Positions 45,775-55,551 are shown, counted from the stretch's first letter. The stretch: 64,000 nt of DNA from Dokdonella fugitiva (GCF_014138265.1 NZ_JACGXL010000001.1:814525-878524), one strand, 5' to 3'. The notes: generated by a model not told the origin, from the sequence alone. Translations and numbers: made by a program.

Positions 45775-46902
45775 GTGTACCCACTGCTGCGTGCGGGCCT
45801 GCTCGCGCTGCTGTTTCCGCTCGCCGTGCTGGCGGCGCCGCTGCGCGACGGCTTCGTGCTTGCGGTCGGCCCGGCGCCGACGCCGGTGCGCAGCGGCGCG
45901 ACGCGACGGCTCGCCTACGAACTGCACCTGACCAATCATGCGGACGTGCCGCTCGTGCTCGACCGCATCGACGTGCTCGATGCCGCGTCGTCGCCGCTCG
46001 CATCGCTGTCGGGCGACGCGCTGCAGGCCGCGCTGCGGCTCGACGGCGCCGCGCGCGACGAGGCGGCGACGCGCACGGTCCCGCGCGGCCGGCACGCGAT
46101 CGTCTACCTCGACCTGCGCCTCGATGCCGCGCGCGCGATGCCGAAGACGTTGCGCCATCGCGTCGCGTGGATGCGCGACGGCGAAACCACCCGCGTGGAA
46201 GGCGCGAACACGCCGGTCTCCTCGCGCGCGCCCGTCGTGCTCGGCGCACCGCTCGGCGAGGGCGACTGGGTCGCGCTGTACGATCCGGCAATGACGCGCG
46301 GCCACCGCCGCGTCGCGTTCGCGATCGACGGCACCTTGCGTATTCCCGCGCGCCATGCGATCGACTGGATGCGCGTCGACGACGAGGGACGCCTCTCGCA
46401 CGGCGACGAACAGGTGCTCGCGAACTGGTACGGCTACGGCGCCGACGTGCTCGCGGTCGCCGACGCGACCGTCGTCGCGCTGCGCGACGCGATCGCCGAA
46501 CCCGCCAGGCTCGACGCGGCGACACGCCATCCACTCGAGGACGCGAGCGGCAACTACGTTTCGCTCGATCTCGGCGGCGGCCGCTACGTGCACTACGAAC
46601 ATCTGCAACCCGGCAGCGTGCGCGTGCACGTCGGCGACCGCGTCCGACGCGGCGCGCCGATCGCGCGGCTCGGCTTCACCGGCGACGCGACCGGGCCGCA
46701 CCTGCACATGCACGTGAGCGACGGCGTCGAGCCGCTCGCCGGCGAAGGACTCCCCTTCGTGTTCGCGCGCTACGACGCGATCGGCGCCTTCGCGTCGATG
46801 GCTGCGCTGGGTCGCCCCTTCACCGCGCAGACCGGTGCGCAGGCGCGCGCGAGCGAGCTGCCGTTGCCCGCCGCGGTCGTGCGCTTCGAGCGTGGCGACT
46901 AG
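45775..46902 (+). CDS. Exported M23-family peptidase (LytM-type)
   Basis: 375 aa from GTG 45775. Signal peptide (YPLLRAGLLALLFPLAVLA), an immunoglobulin-like region to ~180, then the M23 domain: RHAIDWMRVD (His and Asp zinc ligands), YGYGADVLAVADATVVAL, YEHLQPGSVRVHVGDRVRRGAPIARLGFTG and GPHLHMHVSDG (the H-x-H motif). Predicted peptidoglycan or peptide hydrolase outside the cytoplasm. Its stop overlaps the convergent AraC-family gene by 4 bases. Confidence 0.9.
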   Translation: MYPLLRAGLLALLFPLAVLAAPLRDGFVLAVGPAPTPVRSGATRRLAYELHLTNHADVPLVLDRIDVLDAASSPLASLSGDALQAALRLDGAARDEAATRTVPRGRHAIVYLDLRLDAARAMPKTLRHRVAWMRDGETTRVEGANTPVSSRAPVVLGAPLGEGDWVALYDPAMTRGHRRVAFAIDGTLRIPARHAIDWMRVDDEGRLSHGDEQVLANWYGYGADVLAVADATVVALRDAIAEPARLDAATRHPLEDASGNYVSLDLGGGRYVHYEHLQPGSVRVHVGDRVRRGAPIARLGFTGDATGPHLHMHVSDGVEPLAGEGLPFVFARYDAIGAFASMAALGRPFTAQTGAQARASELPLPAAVVRFERGD

Positions 46903-47771
46903 CGCGTCGACGCCGCGACCGGCGACGCGGAAAGCGCCTGCGTGCCATCCGCATCGAGCGTGCGCCGCCAATCGCGCGGCGAGCGGCCGATCCAGGTCTT
47001 GAACGCGCGCGACAGTGCCGCCTCGCTGCCGTAGCCGACCTCGTCCGCGACGAGCTTGAGCGGACGGCCGCGGCGCAGCGCCTGCTGCGCGAGGCCGACG
47101 CGCCAGCGCGCGAGGTAGTCGCCCGGCGTCGCGCCGACGGTGTCGCGGAACGAAGCCGCGAACACGCTGCGCGACATGCCCGCTTCCGCCGCGAGCGATT
47201 CGAGCGTCCACGCCTGCGCCGGTCGTTCGTGCATCGCGGTGAGCGCCCGCGCGAGCTGTGGGTGCGCGAGGCCGGCGAACAGGCCGTGTTCGATGCGCCC
47301 CTCGTCCATGAGCCGGCGCAGCACGAACACGAGTACCGCCTCGAACAGGCGGTCGACGAGCGCCTGGCGCCCGCAACGCGGGCGGAAGGCTTCGTCGAAC
47401 AGCACCTCGAGCACGCCCGCGCAGCCGTCGAGTTCGGCGAGCGGCAGGCAGACGAACGCGGGCAGCGCATCGGCGAGCGGATTCGCGCCCCCCGCCGCGA
47501 AGCGCAGGTGCGCGCACGCCATGTCGGCGCCGACGCTCGGATCGGTATCGAAGCGGTGCGCGAGCGGCCGCGGATAGAGCAGCAGGCTCGGCACGTCGAG
47601 GCGTACCTCGGGCGCGCCCGGGTGCGACACGCCGATCGGACCGCGCCGCACCAGGTGCAGCTGGCCGAGGCCGGACTCGGGCGTGAAGTCGGTGATGCCG
47701 CACAGCGCACCGGAATGAAACATGCGCGCGCTCACCGAAAACCGTTGCAGCAGCGCATCGAGGCGGTCCAT
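46899..47771 (-). CDS. AraC-family transcription regulator
   Basis: 290 aa. The N-terminal cupin-like ligand domain (AraC_N type, residues ~15-170) is followed by two helix-turn-helix units: WTLESLAAEAGMSRSVFAASFRDTVGATPGDYLARWRV and LKLVADEVGYGSEAALSRAFKTWIGRSPRDWRR. The start at ATG 47771 fits the family. It is divergent from the AhpD-like gene; AGTATCGG (47797) and AGTATCAG (47823) in the gap are possible direct-repeat operators. Confidence 0.92.
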   Translation of the reverse strand: MDRLDALLQRFSVSARMFHSGALCGITDFTPESGLGQLHLVRRGPIGVSHPGAPEVRLDVPSLLLYPRPLAHRFDTDPSVGADMACAHLRFAAGGANPLADALPAFVCLPLAELDGCAGVLEVLFDEAFRPRCGRQALVDRLFEAVLVFVLRRLMDEGRIEHGLFAGLAHPQLARALTAMHERPAQAWTLESLAAEAGMSRSVFAASFRDTVGATPGDYLARWRVGLAQQALRRGRPLKLVADEVGYGSEAALSRAFKTWIGRSPRDWRRTLDADGTQALSASPVAASTR

Positions 47772-47890
47772 GGCGATATCCGGGGACGATGGATCAAGTA
47801 TCGGAGACTCTACATCACCTCGAGTATCAGGCGCGCGCCTAGAGTGCGTCGCGTGCCGACCGGCACGCAGCGAACCCAAGGAGTTTCGCC

Positions 47891-48436
47891 ATGTCCTATA
47901 TCCCCGCGCTGCCGCGCAACGCGGTTGCACCTGCCGTCGGCGCCAGCCTCGATGCCGTGCAGAAGAAGCTCGGCGTGCTGCCGAACATGTTCCGCACGTT
48001 CGCGCACACGCCCGTCGCGTTGAACGCATACCTGCAACTCGCCGAGGTCGCCGCGAGCGGACGCTTCGACGCGAAGCAGCGCGAGCTCATCGCGCTCGCG
48101 GTCGGCGACCGCAACGGCTGCGACTACTGCCTCGCCGCGCACGGCGCGATCGGCCGCATGGTCGGCCTCGCCCCCGGCGAGATCGCGGCCGCACGCGCGG
48201 CGAGCGCGACCAGGGCCGGCGACGCCGCCGTGCTCGCGCTCGCGCAGCGCATCGTCGACGCACGCGGTCATGTACCGACGGCGGAACTCGATGCGTTCAA
48301 GGCGGCCGGCTTCGACGATGCAGCGATCCTCGAAGTGCTCGTCAACGTCGTGCTCAACATCTACACGAACTACACGAACCATCTCGCGCGCACCGACATC
48401 GACTTCCCCGCCGCGCCGGCGGCGCACGCAGCCTGA
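47891..48436 (+). CDS. Carboxymuconolactone decarboxylase family (AhpD-like) protein
   Basis: 181 aa. The AhpD-like redox motif CDYCLAAH (C-x2-C with the trailing His) lies near residue 77 within AVGDRNGCDYCLAAHGAIGRMVGL. Such proteins are alkylhydroperoxidase-type peroxidases. AAGGAG lies 9 bases before the ATG. It is the natural target of the divergent AraC regulator; a common pairing for peroxidase-related enzymes. Confidence 0.92.
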   Translation: MSYIPALPRNAVAPAVGASLDAVQKKLGVLPNMFRTFAHTPVALNAYLQLAEVAASGRFDAKQRELIALAVGDRNGCDYCLAAHGAIGRMVGLAPGEIAAARAASATRAGDAAVLALAQRIVDARGHVPTAELDAFKAAGFDDAAILEVLVNVVLNIYTNYTNHLARTDIDFPAAPAAHAA

Positions 48437-48444
48437 CGCCCGGG

Positions 48445-48472
48445 ATCGGGCCCCGCGCCGGCGGGGCCCGAT
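48445..48472. terminator. Perfect 12-bp hairpin between convergent genes
   Basis: ATCGGGCCCCGC (48445-48456) pairs with GCGGGGCCCGAT (48461-48472) around GCCG. It starts 9 bases after the AhpD-like gene and ends 4 bases before the stop of the convergent exporter; it can serve both directions. Confidence 0.7.
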
Positions 48473-48475
48473 CGA

Positions 48476-49927
48476 TCACGCGGCGCCGGCCGGCTGTGCT
48501 TCGGCAGGCGCACCGGTCGCGCGCGGCGCCGCGCGCAGCACGAACAGTCCGAGCAGCGCGGCGACGATGCCGAACACGGCACCCGCCGCGAACGCGACGT
48601 GGTAGCCGCCCGTGAGCGCGACCGCATTCGGTGCGCCCGCCGCGGCGAGCGCACCCGTGCGCGCGGCCGACAGGCTCGCGAGCACCGCGAGGCCGAGTGC
48701 ACCGCCCATCATGAACGACGTGTTGACGAGGCCCGACGCGAGGCCGGCGTCGCCGGGCTCGACGTCGTTCATCGCAGCGAGCAGCACCGGGTTGAGCGCC
48801 ATGCCCGCACCGACTCCGATCAGCGCCATGCTCGGCAACACGTGCAGCGCGAAGCGGCCGTCGACCGGCGCGAACGCGAACAGCAGGAGTCCCGCGGCGG
48901 CGAGCAGCAGGCCGACGCCGATCGGCCCGCGCAGGCCGAAGCGCATCACGATCTTCGCCGACAAGCCGAGCGAGAACGCGGCCATGATGAGATTGGCCGG
49001 CAGGAACGCGAGGCCGACCTGCATCGGCCCGTAGCCGAGCACGAGCTGCATGTACAGCGCCGAGATGAAGAACCACGCGAACATCGCGGCGGCCCACAGC
49101 ACGCCGATCACGTTCGAGGTCGCGACGTTGCGCAGGCGGAACAGCGCGAGCGGCACCAGCGGCGAGCGCACGCGCGCTTCGATCGCGAGGAACAGGCCGA
49201 GCAGCGCCACCGAAGCGCCGAGCAGGCCGAGCGTCTGCGCCGAACGCCAGCCCGCCTCGTTGCCGTTGACGATCGCGTATACGGCGAGCATGAGCGAAGC
49301 CGTGACGGTGACCGCGCCGCCGGCGTCGAGCTTGTGTCCTTCGCTGGACGAGTGCACGGCCGGCACGAGCTTGACGAACAGCGCGAACACGAGCGCGCCG
49401 ATCGGCAGGTTGACGAGGAAGATCCAGTGCCAGCTCAGCGTGCTCGTGAGCAGACCGCCGAGCAGCACGCCGATGCTGCCGCCGCCGGCGCAGACGAAAC
49501 CGTACACGCCCATCGCCTTGGCGCGCTCGGTCGCGTCGGTGAACAACATCATGATCAGCGACAGCGCGACCGCGGTGACGACCGCGCCGCCGAGTCCCTG
49601 CACGGCGCGCGCGGCGACGAGCACGCCTTGCGACTGCGCGAGGCCGCAGCCGAGCGAAGCGAGGGTGAACAACGTGAGGCCGACCAGGAACAGGCGCTTG
49701 TGCCCGTACAGGTCGCCGAGGCGCCCGCCGAGCAGCAGGCAGCCGCCGAACGTGAGCATGTAGGCGTTGACGACCCACACCAGCGAGGTCTCGCTGAACT
49801 TCAGGTCTTCACGGATCGATGGCAGCGCCACGTTCACGATCGTCGTGTCGAGCACGATCATGAGCACGCCGAGGCAGAGCACGATCAGGGCAAGCCAGCG
49901 TTTGCCGGCGTCGTGGTCGGTGGTCAA
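48476..49927 (-). CDS. MFS exporter, DHA2 (EmrB/QacA) family
   Basis: 483 aa, 14 predicted membrane helices. Signatures: LDTTIVNVALPSIREDLKFSETSLVWVVNAYML (motif D1), GGRLGDLYGHKRLFLVG (motif A) and AARAVQGLGGAVVTAVALSLI (motif B/C region). Drug/proton antiport is the family role. The start is TTG 49927, supported by GGAGA 8 bases upstream; there is no ATG in a better place. No EmrA-like adaptor or regulator is adjacent. Confidence 0.9.
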   Translation of the reverse strand: MTTDHDAGKRWLALIVLCLGVLMIVLDTTIVNVALPSIREDLKFSETSLVWVVNAYMLTFGGCLLLGGRLGDLYGHKRLFLVGLTLFTLASLGCGLAQSQGVLVAARAVQGLGGAVVTAVALSLIMMLFTDATERAKAMGVYGFVCAGGGSIGVLLGGLLTSTLSWHWIFLVNLPIGALVFALFVKLVPAVHSSSEGHKLDAGGAVTVTASLMLAVYAIVNGNEAGWRSAQTLGLLGASVALLGLFLAIEARVRSPLVPLALFRLRNVATSNVIGVLWAAAMFAWFFISALYMQLVLGYGPMQVGLAFLPANLIMAAFSLGLSAKIVMRFGLRGPIGVGLLLAAAGLLLFAFAPVDGRFALHVLPSMALIGVGAGMALNPVLLAAMNDVEPGDAGLASGLVNTSFMMGGALGLAVLASLSAARTGALAAAGAPNAVALTGGYHVAFAAGAVFGIVAALLGLFVLRAAPRATGAPAEAQPAGAA

Positions 49928-50090
49928 GGCAAGTCTCCGTATCCGGGGGTGCGGCCATCGGCTCCGATGCGCAAACCGGGGCCGCTCATCCATGACGACG
50001 AACGGGACCGCACCGATTCGACAATCGCGCACAGCCTCGCCGATGCGCGCGGCCGGCACCATGACCCGCGAGGTCATGAGAGCGTCGCTG

Positions 50091-50357
50091 TCAGCGCAGC
50101 TGGCTGTCCTTGCTGCCGCGGCGGTTGTAGCCCGCCTGCGCGGATTGCTCGCCGTCGCGAGCGGCCTGGCAGGCGACGCACAGGCGCACGCCGGGGACCG
50201 CCTTGCGGCGCGCCTCGGGAATCGGCGCCTCGCATTCCTCGCAGTGCGTGAGCGACGGACCGCGCTGGAGACGACTGCGCGCGCGCTTGACCGCATCCTC
50301 GACGGTCGCGTCGATCTGGTCCTGCACTGCACCGTCGCCGGCCCAACCCGTGGCCAT
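50091..50357 (-). CDS. DksA/TraR-type C4 zinc-finger protein (YbiI-like)
   Basis: 88 aa. The zinc finger is CEECEAPIPEARRKAVPGVRLCVAC (two C-x2-C pairs, given here by its core), preceded by a short helix with VEDAVKRARSRLQRG. It lacks the long coiled-coil that DksA uses to enter the RNA polymerase channel, so the role is uncertain. The start is ATG 50357. It follows the LysR gene on the same strand by 28 bp. Confidence 0.88.
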   Translation of the reverse strand: MATGWAGDGAVQDQIDATVEDAVKRARSRLQRGPSLTHCEECEAPIPEARRKAVPGVRLCVACQAARDGEQSAQAGYNRRGSKDSQLR

Positions 50358-50385
50358 CGCCGCCTCCTCGTGACGAGCCGCGATT

Positions 50386-51315
50386 CTACGCCGATGCCTT
50401 GCGCGACGCGATTCGCTTGCGCTGCGGCGGCGTGGCGACGGTGCGCGCTTCTTCCTCGAGCCACGCGCGGAACGCGAGCGCCGGCGGCGAGAGCGCGACG
50501 CGTTCCGGCCAGACGAAATAGTACGAGTACTGCGACGGTGCACCGACACGCGGGAACAGGCGTACGAGTGCGCCCGTCGCGAGGTCGCGCTCGGCTATGC
50601 TGCGGCGGGCCATCGCGACACCCGTGCCATCGATCGCCGCCTGCAGCGCGAGGCTCGCGTCGCCGAAGTCGAGCCGCCGCTTGCGGCGCGGCATCGGCAC
50701 CCCGGCCGCGGCGAACCAGCGTTCCCAGCCTTCGGGATCGCTTTCCAGCCACGGCTGGCGCTCGAGTTCGGCGATGCTCGCCGGCATGCGCGCGCCGAAC
50801 AGGCCCGGCCTGCAGACCGGGAACAGCACGTCGTGCATGAACAGGTCCGCGTGCTGCTCCGGCCAGTGGCCCGCACCGAAACGGATCGCAAGATCGACGC
50901 CGTCGCGCACGAAGTCCGCATGCGCCGTGCTCGAACGAATGTTGAGGTCGAGCCCGGGCTGGCGGTCGAGGAAGCGGCCGATGCGCGGCATCAGCCAGCG
51001 CGCCGCGAACGAGGGCAGCACGCTGACCGTGAGCATGGTGCGCCGCGCGCGGGCGAGCTCGGCGGTCGCTTCGGCGAGCAGCTCGAACGCGGCGGCCACC
51101 CGCTCGGCGAGCAGGCTGCCCTCGCGCGTGAGCGCGACGAGGCTGCGGCCGCTGCGCTCGAACAGGCGCACGTCGAGCTGCTGCTCGAGCGCCTTGATGC
51201 GATGGCTGACCGCGCTCGGTGTGAGGTGCAGCTCGGCCGCCGCGCGCGTGAAGCTCGCCAGGCGCGCCGCCGCTTCGAACGCGCGCAGGGTAGCGAGAGC
51301 CGGCAGTGCCATCAT
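50386..51315 (-). CDS. LysR-family transcription regulator (GcvA-like)
   Basis: 309 aa. N-terminal winged helix: LPALATLRAFEAAARLASFTRAAAELHLTPSAVSHRIKALEQQL; the effector domain begins near residue 95 (LTVSVLPSFAARWLMPRIGRF), the wording typical of the GcvA subgroup. It is divergent from a LysE-type exporter gene, which is the likely target. Two adjacent ATG codons exist (51315 and 51312). Confidence 0.94.
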   Translation of the reverse strand: MMALPALATLRAFEAAARLASFTRAAAELHLTPSAVSHRIKALEQQLDVRLFERSGRSLVALTREGSLLAERVAAAFELLAEATAELARARRTMLTVSVLPSFAARWLMPRIGRFLDRQPGLDLNIRSSTAHADFVRDGVDLAIRFGAGHWPEQHADLFMHDVLFPVCRPGLFGARMPASIAELERQPWLESDPEGWERWFAAAGVPMPRRKRRLDFGDASLALQAAIDGTGVAMARRSIAERDLATGALVRLFPRVGAPSQYSYYFVWPERVALSPPALAFRAWLEEEARTVATPPQRKRIASRKASA

Positions 51316-51467
51316 TTCGATGAAATTACTTCAACATTACGCTTAGAAATCATCGTTTGCCACCGCCAGGGCACCGCCAATATCTTGGCACTCATTCCAT
51401 GATGCGGGAATCCTGCGATGAAGGATACTCAACACAACCAGTCTGCCCGCGGGCGTGGGCCGAGGCC

Positions 51468-52067
51468 GTGAGCGTCGCCGCGACATCGGCTTTCGCGCTC
51501 GCGCTCGCGGTTGCCGCCGCGATGCCGGGACCGGCGACGATCGCACTCAGCGCACGCGCACTCGCCGGCGGTCCGGCCGCGGCGCTGCCGCTCGGACTCG
51601 GCCTCGTGCTCGGCGACCTCGCGTGGTGCGCGCTTTCGATCACGGGTGCCGGCGCGATGCTGGCGCGGTTCCCGGCGCTCGCATTCGCCCTGCGCTGGAT
51701 CGGCGCGCTCTGGCTCGGCGTGATCGCTTGGCGGCTGTGGCGCGCGACGGCGCCCACGGCACCGTCGGCCCCCGCCGGCGATCGACGTGGTCTGCGCGCG
51801 GGTCTCGCGATCGCCACTGCGAACCCCAAGACGATGCTGTTCTATCTCGCGTTGCTGCCCGCGTGGCTCGACGCCGGCGCCGGCGCGCGCAGCTTCGCCC
51901 TCGCCGCGCTCGTGATCGTGCCCGTCTACGGTGGCGTGCTCGCCGCGTGGGCGGTCGCCGCCGCGTCGACGCGCCGCGCGTTCGCGGTGCCGCCCGATCC
52001 GCGGCGGCTGCAGCGCATTTCCGGCATCGCGGTCGCGCTCGCCGCGGTGCTCGTCGCGATCGGCTGA
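51468..52067 (+). CDS. LysE/RhtB-family amino acid exporter
   Basis: 199 aa, six predicted helices. The family opening AAAMPGPATIALSARALAGG (P-G-P motif) and later GLAIATANPKTMLFYLALLPAWL are clear. The start is GTG 51468, which places the PGP motif ~20 residues in, as in RhtB; longer forms from 51357 or 51399 would add a polar tail. The divergent LysR regulator suggests effector-controlled export. Confidence 0.88.
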   Translation: MSVAATSAFALALAVAAAMPGPATIALSARALAGGPAAALPLGLGLVLGDLAWCALSITGAGAMLARFPALAFALRWIGALWLGVIAWRLWRATAPTAPSAPAGDRRGLRAGLAIATANPKTMLFYLALLPAWLDAGAGARSFALAALVIVPVYGGVLAAWAVAAASTRRAFAVPPDPRRLQRISGIAVALAAVLVAIG

Positions 52068-52114
52068 GCGCGATGCTGCCCGATATCCACCCGCCATCCA
52101 CCGAGGAGTCACCC

Positions 52115-52570
52115 ATGAGGAGCACCGTCGCATTCGCCATCGTGTTGTTCGCCGCCACCGTCGCCCCGGCCGTCGCGGCCACGGGCGATTGCAGCCACGC
52201 GCGCATGGGCGAGCAGAAGAAAGACGTGGAGACGATCAAGCGCCTCGAGCTCGGCTGGCTCACGGCCGAATACCGCGGCGACACCGCGTTCCTCGACTGC
52301 CTGCTCGACGACGGCTACGCCGCGATCGCACCGAAGGACGACACGGTCCGCAGCAAGGCCGACCTGCTCGAGCACGTCGCGAAGAACAAGGGCAAGGACA
52401 CGCCGATCCCGCCGTTGCAGAGCACCGTCGTCATCAACGGCGACCACGCCACGGCCTACTCGACGATGAAAGGCACGCGCAAGACCGGCGAACCGTACGA
52501 AGCACACTTCGTCGACGCCTACTATTTCAAGGACGGCAGCTGGCACGCGTTCGGCGGGGTCGACCTTTGA
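52115..52570 (+). CDS. Exported NTF2-like (DUF4440) protein
   Basis: 151 aa. Signal peptide (MRSTVAFAIVLFAATVAPAVAA), then an NTF2-like fold: IKRLELGWLTAEYRGDTAFLDCLLDDGYAAI, KADLLEHVAKNKGK, VVINGDHATAYSTMKG, FVDAYYFKDGSWHAFGG. GAGGAG lies just upstream of the ATG. Ligand or enzyme role unknown. Confidence 0.86.
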   Translation: MRSTVAFAIVLFAATVAPAVAATGDCSHARMGEQKKDVETIKRLELGWLTAEYRGDTAFLDCLLDDGYAAIAPKDDTVRSKADLLEHVAKNKGKDTPIPPLQSTVVINGDHATAYSTMKGTRKTGEPYEAHFVDAYYFKDGSWHAFGGVDL

Positions 52571-52635
52571 CGCCAGCTTAAGCTCCGCGCAAGCCATATC
52601 GCGTATCGTCGACACGGCCACCTTTCCGGATTGCC

Positions 52636-53421
52636 GTGTCGATGTCGAATTCCCCGCGAGATCGCGTCGCCGACGCGAACGAGGCGAGCAAGGTCGCCCA
52701 GGTCACGTTCGCGTTCTGGATCATGAAGATCTGCGCGACCACGCTCGGCGAGACCGCGGGTGACCTGCTGTCGATGACCCTCGGCATCGGCTACGCGTTC
52801 AGCACCGTGGTCCTGCTCGCGTTCTTCTTCGCCACGCTCGGCGCCCAGCTCGCGAGCCGCCGTTTCCACCCGGCACTCTACTGGGCGGTGATCGTCTCGA
52901 CGAGCACCGCCGGCACGACGATGTCGGACCTCGTCGATCGGTCGTTCGGGCTCGGCTACGGACTCGGCGCGAGCCTCCTCGCCGCCTGCCTCGTCGCCGT
53001 CCTGCTCGGCTGGCGGCGTGACGTCGGCACGCTCTCGGTCGAACGCGTGCGCAGCCGGCGCACGGAGGCGTGGTACTGGACCGCGATCCTCGTCTCCAAC
53101 ACGCTCGGCACCGCGCTCGGCGACTATCTCGCCGACAGCTCCGGCCTCGGGTTCCTCGGCGGAGCGGCGCTCGTCGGCACTGCGATCGCGCTCGTCGCCG
53201 CGGCGGCGGCGTTCACGCGGATCGACCGCGTCGTCCTGTTCTGGATCGCGTTCGTGCTCACCCGCCCGTTCGGCGCGACGTTCGGTGACCTTCTCACGAA
53301 GCCGGTCGATGCCGGTGGACTCGGCTTCGGCACGAGCGGCTCCTCGCTCGTGCTCGCGGCGATTTTGCTGCTGCTCGTCGCGGCGAGCTCGCGCGCCACG
53401 CGCGATACGACGGCGGCGTAG
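52636..53421 (+). CDS. Multi-spanning membrane protein, COG4705-like (DUF347 repeats)
   Basis: 261 aa, eight or so hydrophobic helices in a four-fold pattern. The repeat core T-x-G-E/D-x-x-x-D occurs as TTLGETAGDLLS, TTMSDLVDRS, TLGTALGDYLADS and PFGATFGDLLTKP. Function is not known. GTG 52636 or ATG 52642 may be the start; neither has a strong ribosome site. Confidence 0.82.
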   Translation: MSMSNSPRDRVADANEASKVAQVTFAFWIMKICATTLGETAGDLLSMTLGIGYAFSTVVLLAFFFATLGAQLASRRFHPALYWAVIVSTSTAGTTMSDLVDRSFGLGYGLGASLLAACLVAVLLGWRRDVGTLSVERVRSRRTEAWYWTAILVSNTLGTALGDYLADSSGLGFLGGAALVGTAIALVAAAAAFTRIDRVVLFWIAFVLTRPFGATFGDLLTKPVDAGGLGFGTSGSSLVLAAILLLLVAASSRATRDTTAA

Positions 53422-53776
53422 GCGCGGTCGAAAAAACCCCGCAGTCCCGGCGTCTCACGACGAGCGGATGCTGCGGGTAGCGGTGCCCGTGCGGAAGGGA
53501 TGCGACGGGCAAGACGGAGCGTGGACGGGCGCTGTCTCAATTCCTGAGAGCGGCCACGACGCTTCGCGCAACCGGCCCTCGGCCCGACCGATCCCACGCG
53601 TCGGCGCACGCCGCGCTCGTCCGGACGGATCCGCGCTTGAGTGCGGCGGCGACCGGCCCTACATCAGCCAAGTCCGCACCGGATCACGAGAAATCCGGAT
53701 CGCGTCAGGAATCCGTCATGCTTCGCGCGGGTGCCTCCTGTTGCAATCGCGGCTCCCGTTCCCGACGAGATCACCG
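53422..53776. other. Intergenic region before the beta-helix gene
   Basis: 355 bp with no supported gene. It contains a run of six A followed by CCCC near 53430, and no clear hairpin. The promoter of the beta-helix gene should lie here. I see nothing else. Confidence 0.5.
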
Positions 53777-55551
53777 ATGCGCCGTCCCGAAACGCCCCGT
53801 CCGCGCTTCCGTCCCACGCAGGCGCCGCTCGCGCTCGCGATGGCACTCGCCCCCGGCCTCGTCGCCACGGCCGCTCCGACGCTCGACCACACCCCGGTCG
53901 TCGCCGCGCCGCAGCCGTTCAATACGGGCCTGGCGATGGGCACGCAGAAGGCGGTGCTGCGCCACCAGCTCGCGCATCGCGGCGTCGTGCCCGCGGCCGC
54001 GCCGCAGCGGCCCGCGACGACGGTGACCGTCACCAACTGCAACGACGCCGGCGCGGGCTCGCTGCGCGAGGCGTTCACGAACGCGGTCTCCGGCGACACG
54101 ATCGACCTCACCGCGCTCGCCTGCAGCACGATCTCGCTGACCGGCGGCGCGCTCACGACGAGCGCATACGACCTCGCCGTGCGCGGCCCCGGCGCGAAGC
54201 AGCTCGCGATCGACGGCAACGACGCGACGCGCCTCGTCGCGCACACCGGCTACGGCCTGCTCGACATCGACGGCGTCACCCTGCGCAACGGCCGCTACGA
54301 CTACACCGGCCCGGTCATGTATGCGGGGCTCGCCGCGGGCGCGTGCATGCTGTCTTCGGGCAGCGTCACCCTGACGAACTCGACCGTCGAGCACTGCAGC
54401 GCGAGCGGTACGAGCGTCTCGGGCGCGGCGATCGACGCAGCCGGCCGACTCATCCTCACCGACAGCACGGTCAGCGGCGTCAGCGCGAGCGCGCACTCGG
54501 ACGAGATCTCGGCGACGATCTACGGCGGCGCCGTGTACGCGGCGGCGCCGTGTACGCGGCGGCGTCGTACATCACGCGCGCGACGATCAGCGACGCGACG
54601 GTGACGGCGAGCGCCTCGACCGCGTTCAGCGGCACCTTCGGCGGCGGCGTGTTCTCGCTCTACGGCATCGTGCTCACCGACAGCCGCGTGAGCGGCGTGT
54701 CGGTCGACGTCTCCGCGGCGAAGATCGCCTACGCCAAGGGTGGCGGCATCGGCTCGCCGCGCACGGTGATCGTGTCGGGCAGCACGATCGAGGACAACCA
54801 CGTGCGCGGCACGCCGGGCATCGGTGTGAACGGCGCATACACCTACATCAGCGCGATCGGTGGCGGCGGTGTGTACATCGCATCGATCCCACGCGGTGTA
54901 CCGCCAGTGTCGTCGATCGCGGGCTCGACGATCAGCGGCAACACGGCGACCTGCAACGGCGACGTCGGCGCCTACACGGTCGGCGGCGGTGGCGGCATCG
55001 GCAGCTGGTCACCGCTGCCGCTCGCGATCACCAACTCGACGATCTCCGGCAACAACGCGGCGACGATGGGCGGCGGCCTCTACACCCGGCATTTCGGCAC
55101 ACTGGCACTGTCGAACACGACGGTGACCGACAACACCGCCCCCGTTGGCGGCGCCATCGCCGACCAAGGCGAGGAATCCGCTTACGACCTGTCGCTGGTG
55201 AGCAGCATCGTTGCCGGCAACCACACCACCGCTGCAGCGTCGTTCGAGATCACCACCTTGCACGGGATCGCCGGCAACACGAACCTGCTCGGCACGGCGA
55301 ACGTCGCCGTGCCCGGCGACTCGCTCGGCGGCGACCCGCTGCTCGCGCCGCTCGCGTACAACGGCGGCCCGACGCGCACGCACGCGCTGCTCGCAGGCAG
55401 CCCGGCGATCGACGCCGGCAGCAATCCCGCGGCGCTAGAGCACGACCAGCGCGGCGCAACCTTCCTGCGCACATCCGGAACGAATACCGACATAGGCGCG
55501 TTCGAACTGCAGCCAATCCCCGATGAACTGTTCAACGACGGGTTCGACTGA
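53777..55551 (+). pseudogene. Exported right-handed beta-helix protein, frameshifted by a 17-bp duplication
   Basis: Two frames together encode one protein. Frame A (from ATG 53777, ending at 54604) gives a signal peptide (LALAMALAPGLVATAAP) and VTVTNCNDAGAGSLREAFTNA, the entry motif of pectin-lyase-like exoproteins. The frame shifts within a perfect tandem repeat of GGCGGCGCCGTGTACGC (54524-54540 and 54541-54557); dropping one copy restores ...IYGGAVYAAASYITRATIS and a 585-aa protein that runs to 55551. Repeated blades such as STVEHCSASG and STISGNTATC mark the helix. The C-terminus is LFNDGFD, as in the exoprotein at 58178. It may be a decayed gene, a phase-variable gene or an assembly error. 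Confidence 0.85.
54524..54557. repeat. 17-bp tandem duplication inside the beta-helix gene
   Basis: Two perfect head-to-tail copies of GGCGGCGCCGTGTACGC, then a third partial copy GGCGGCGTCGTAC. Since 17 is not a multiple of three, the extra copy causes the frameshift. Slipped-strand gain or loss of one copy would switch the gene off or on. Confidence 0.95.
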
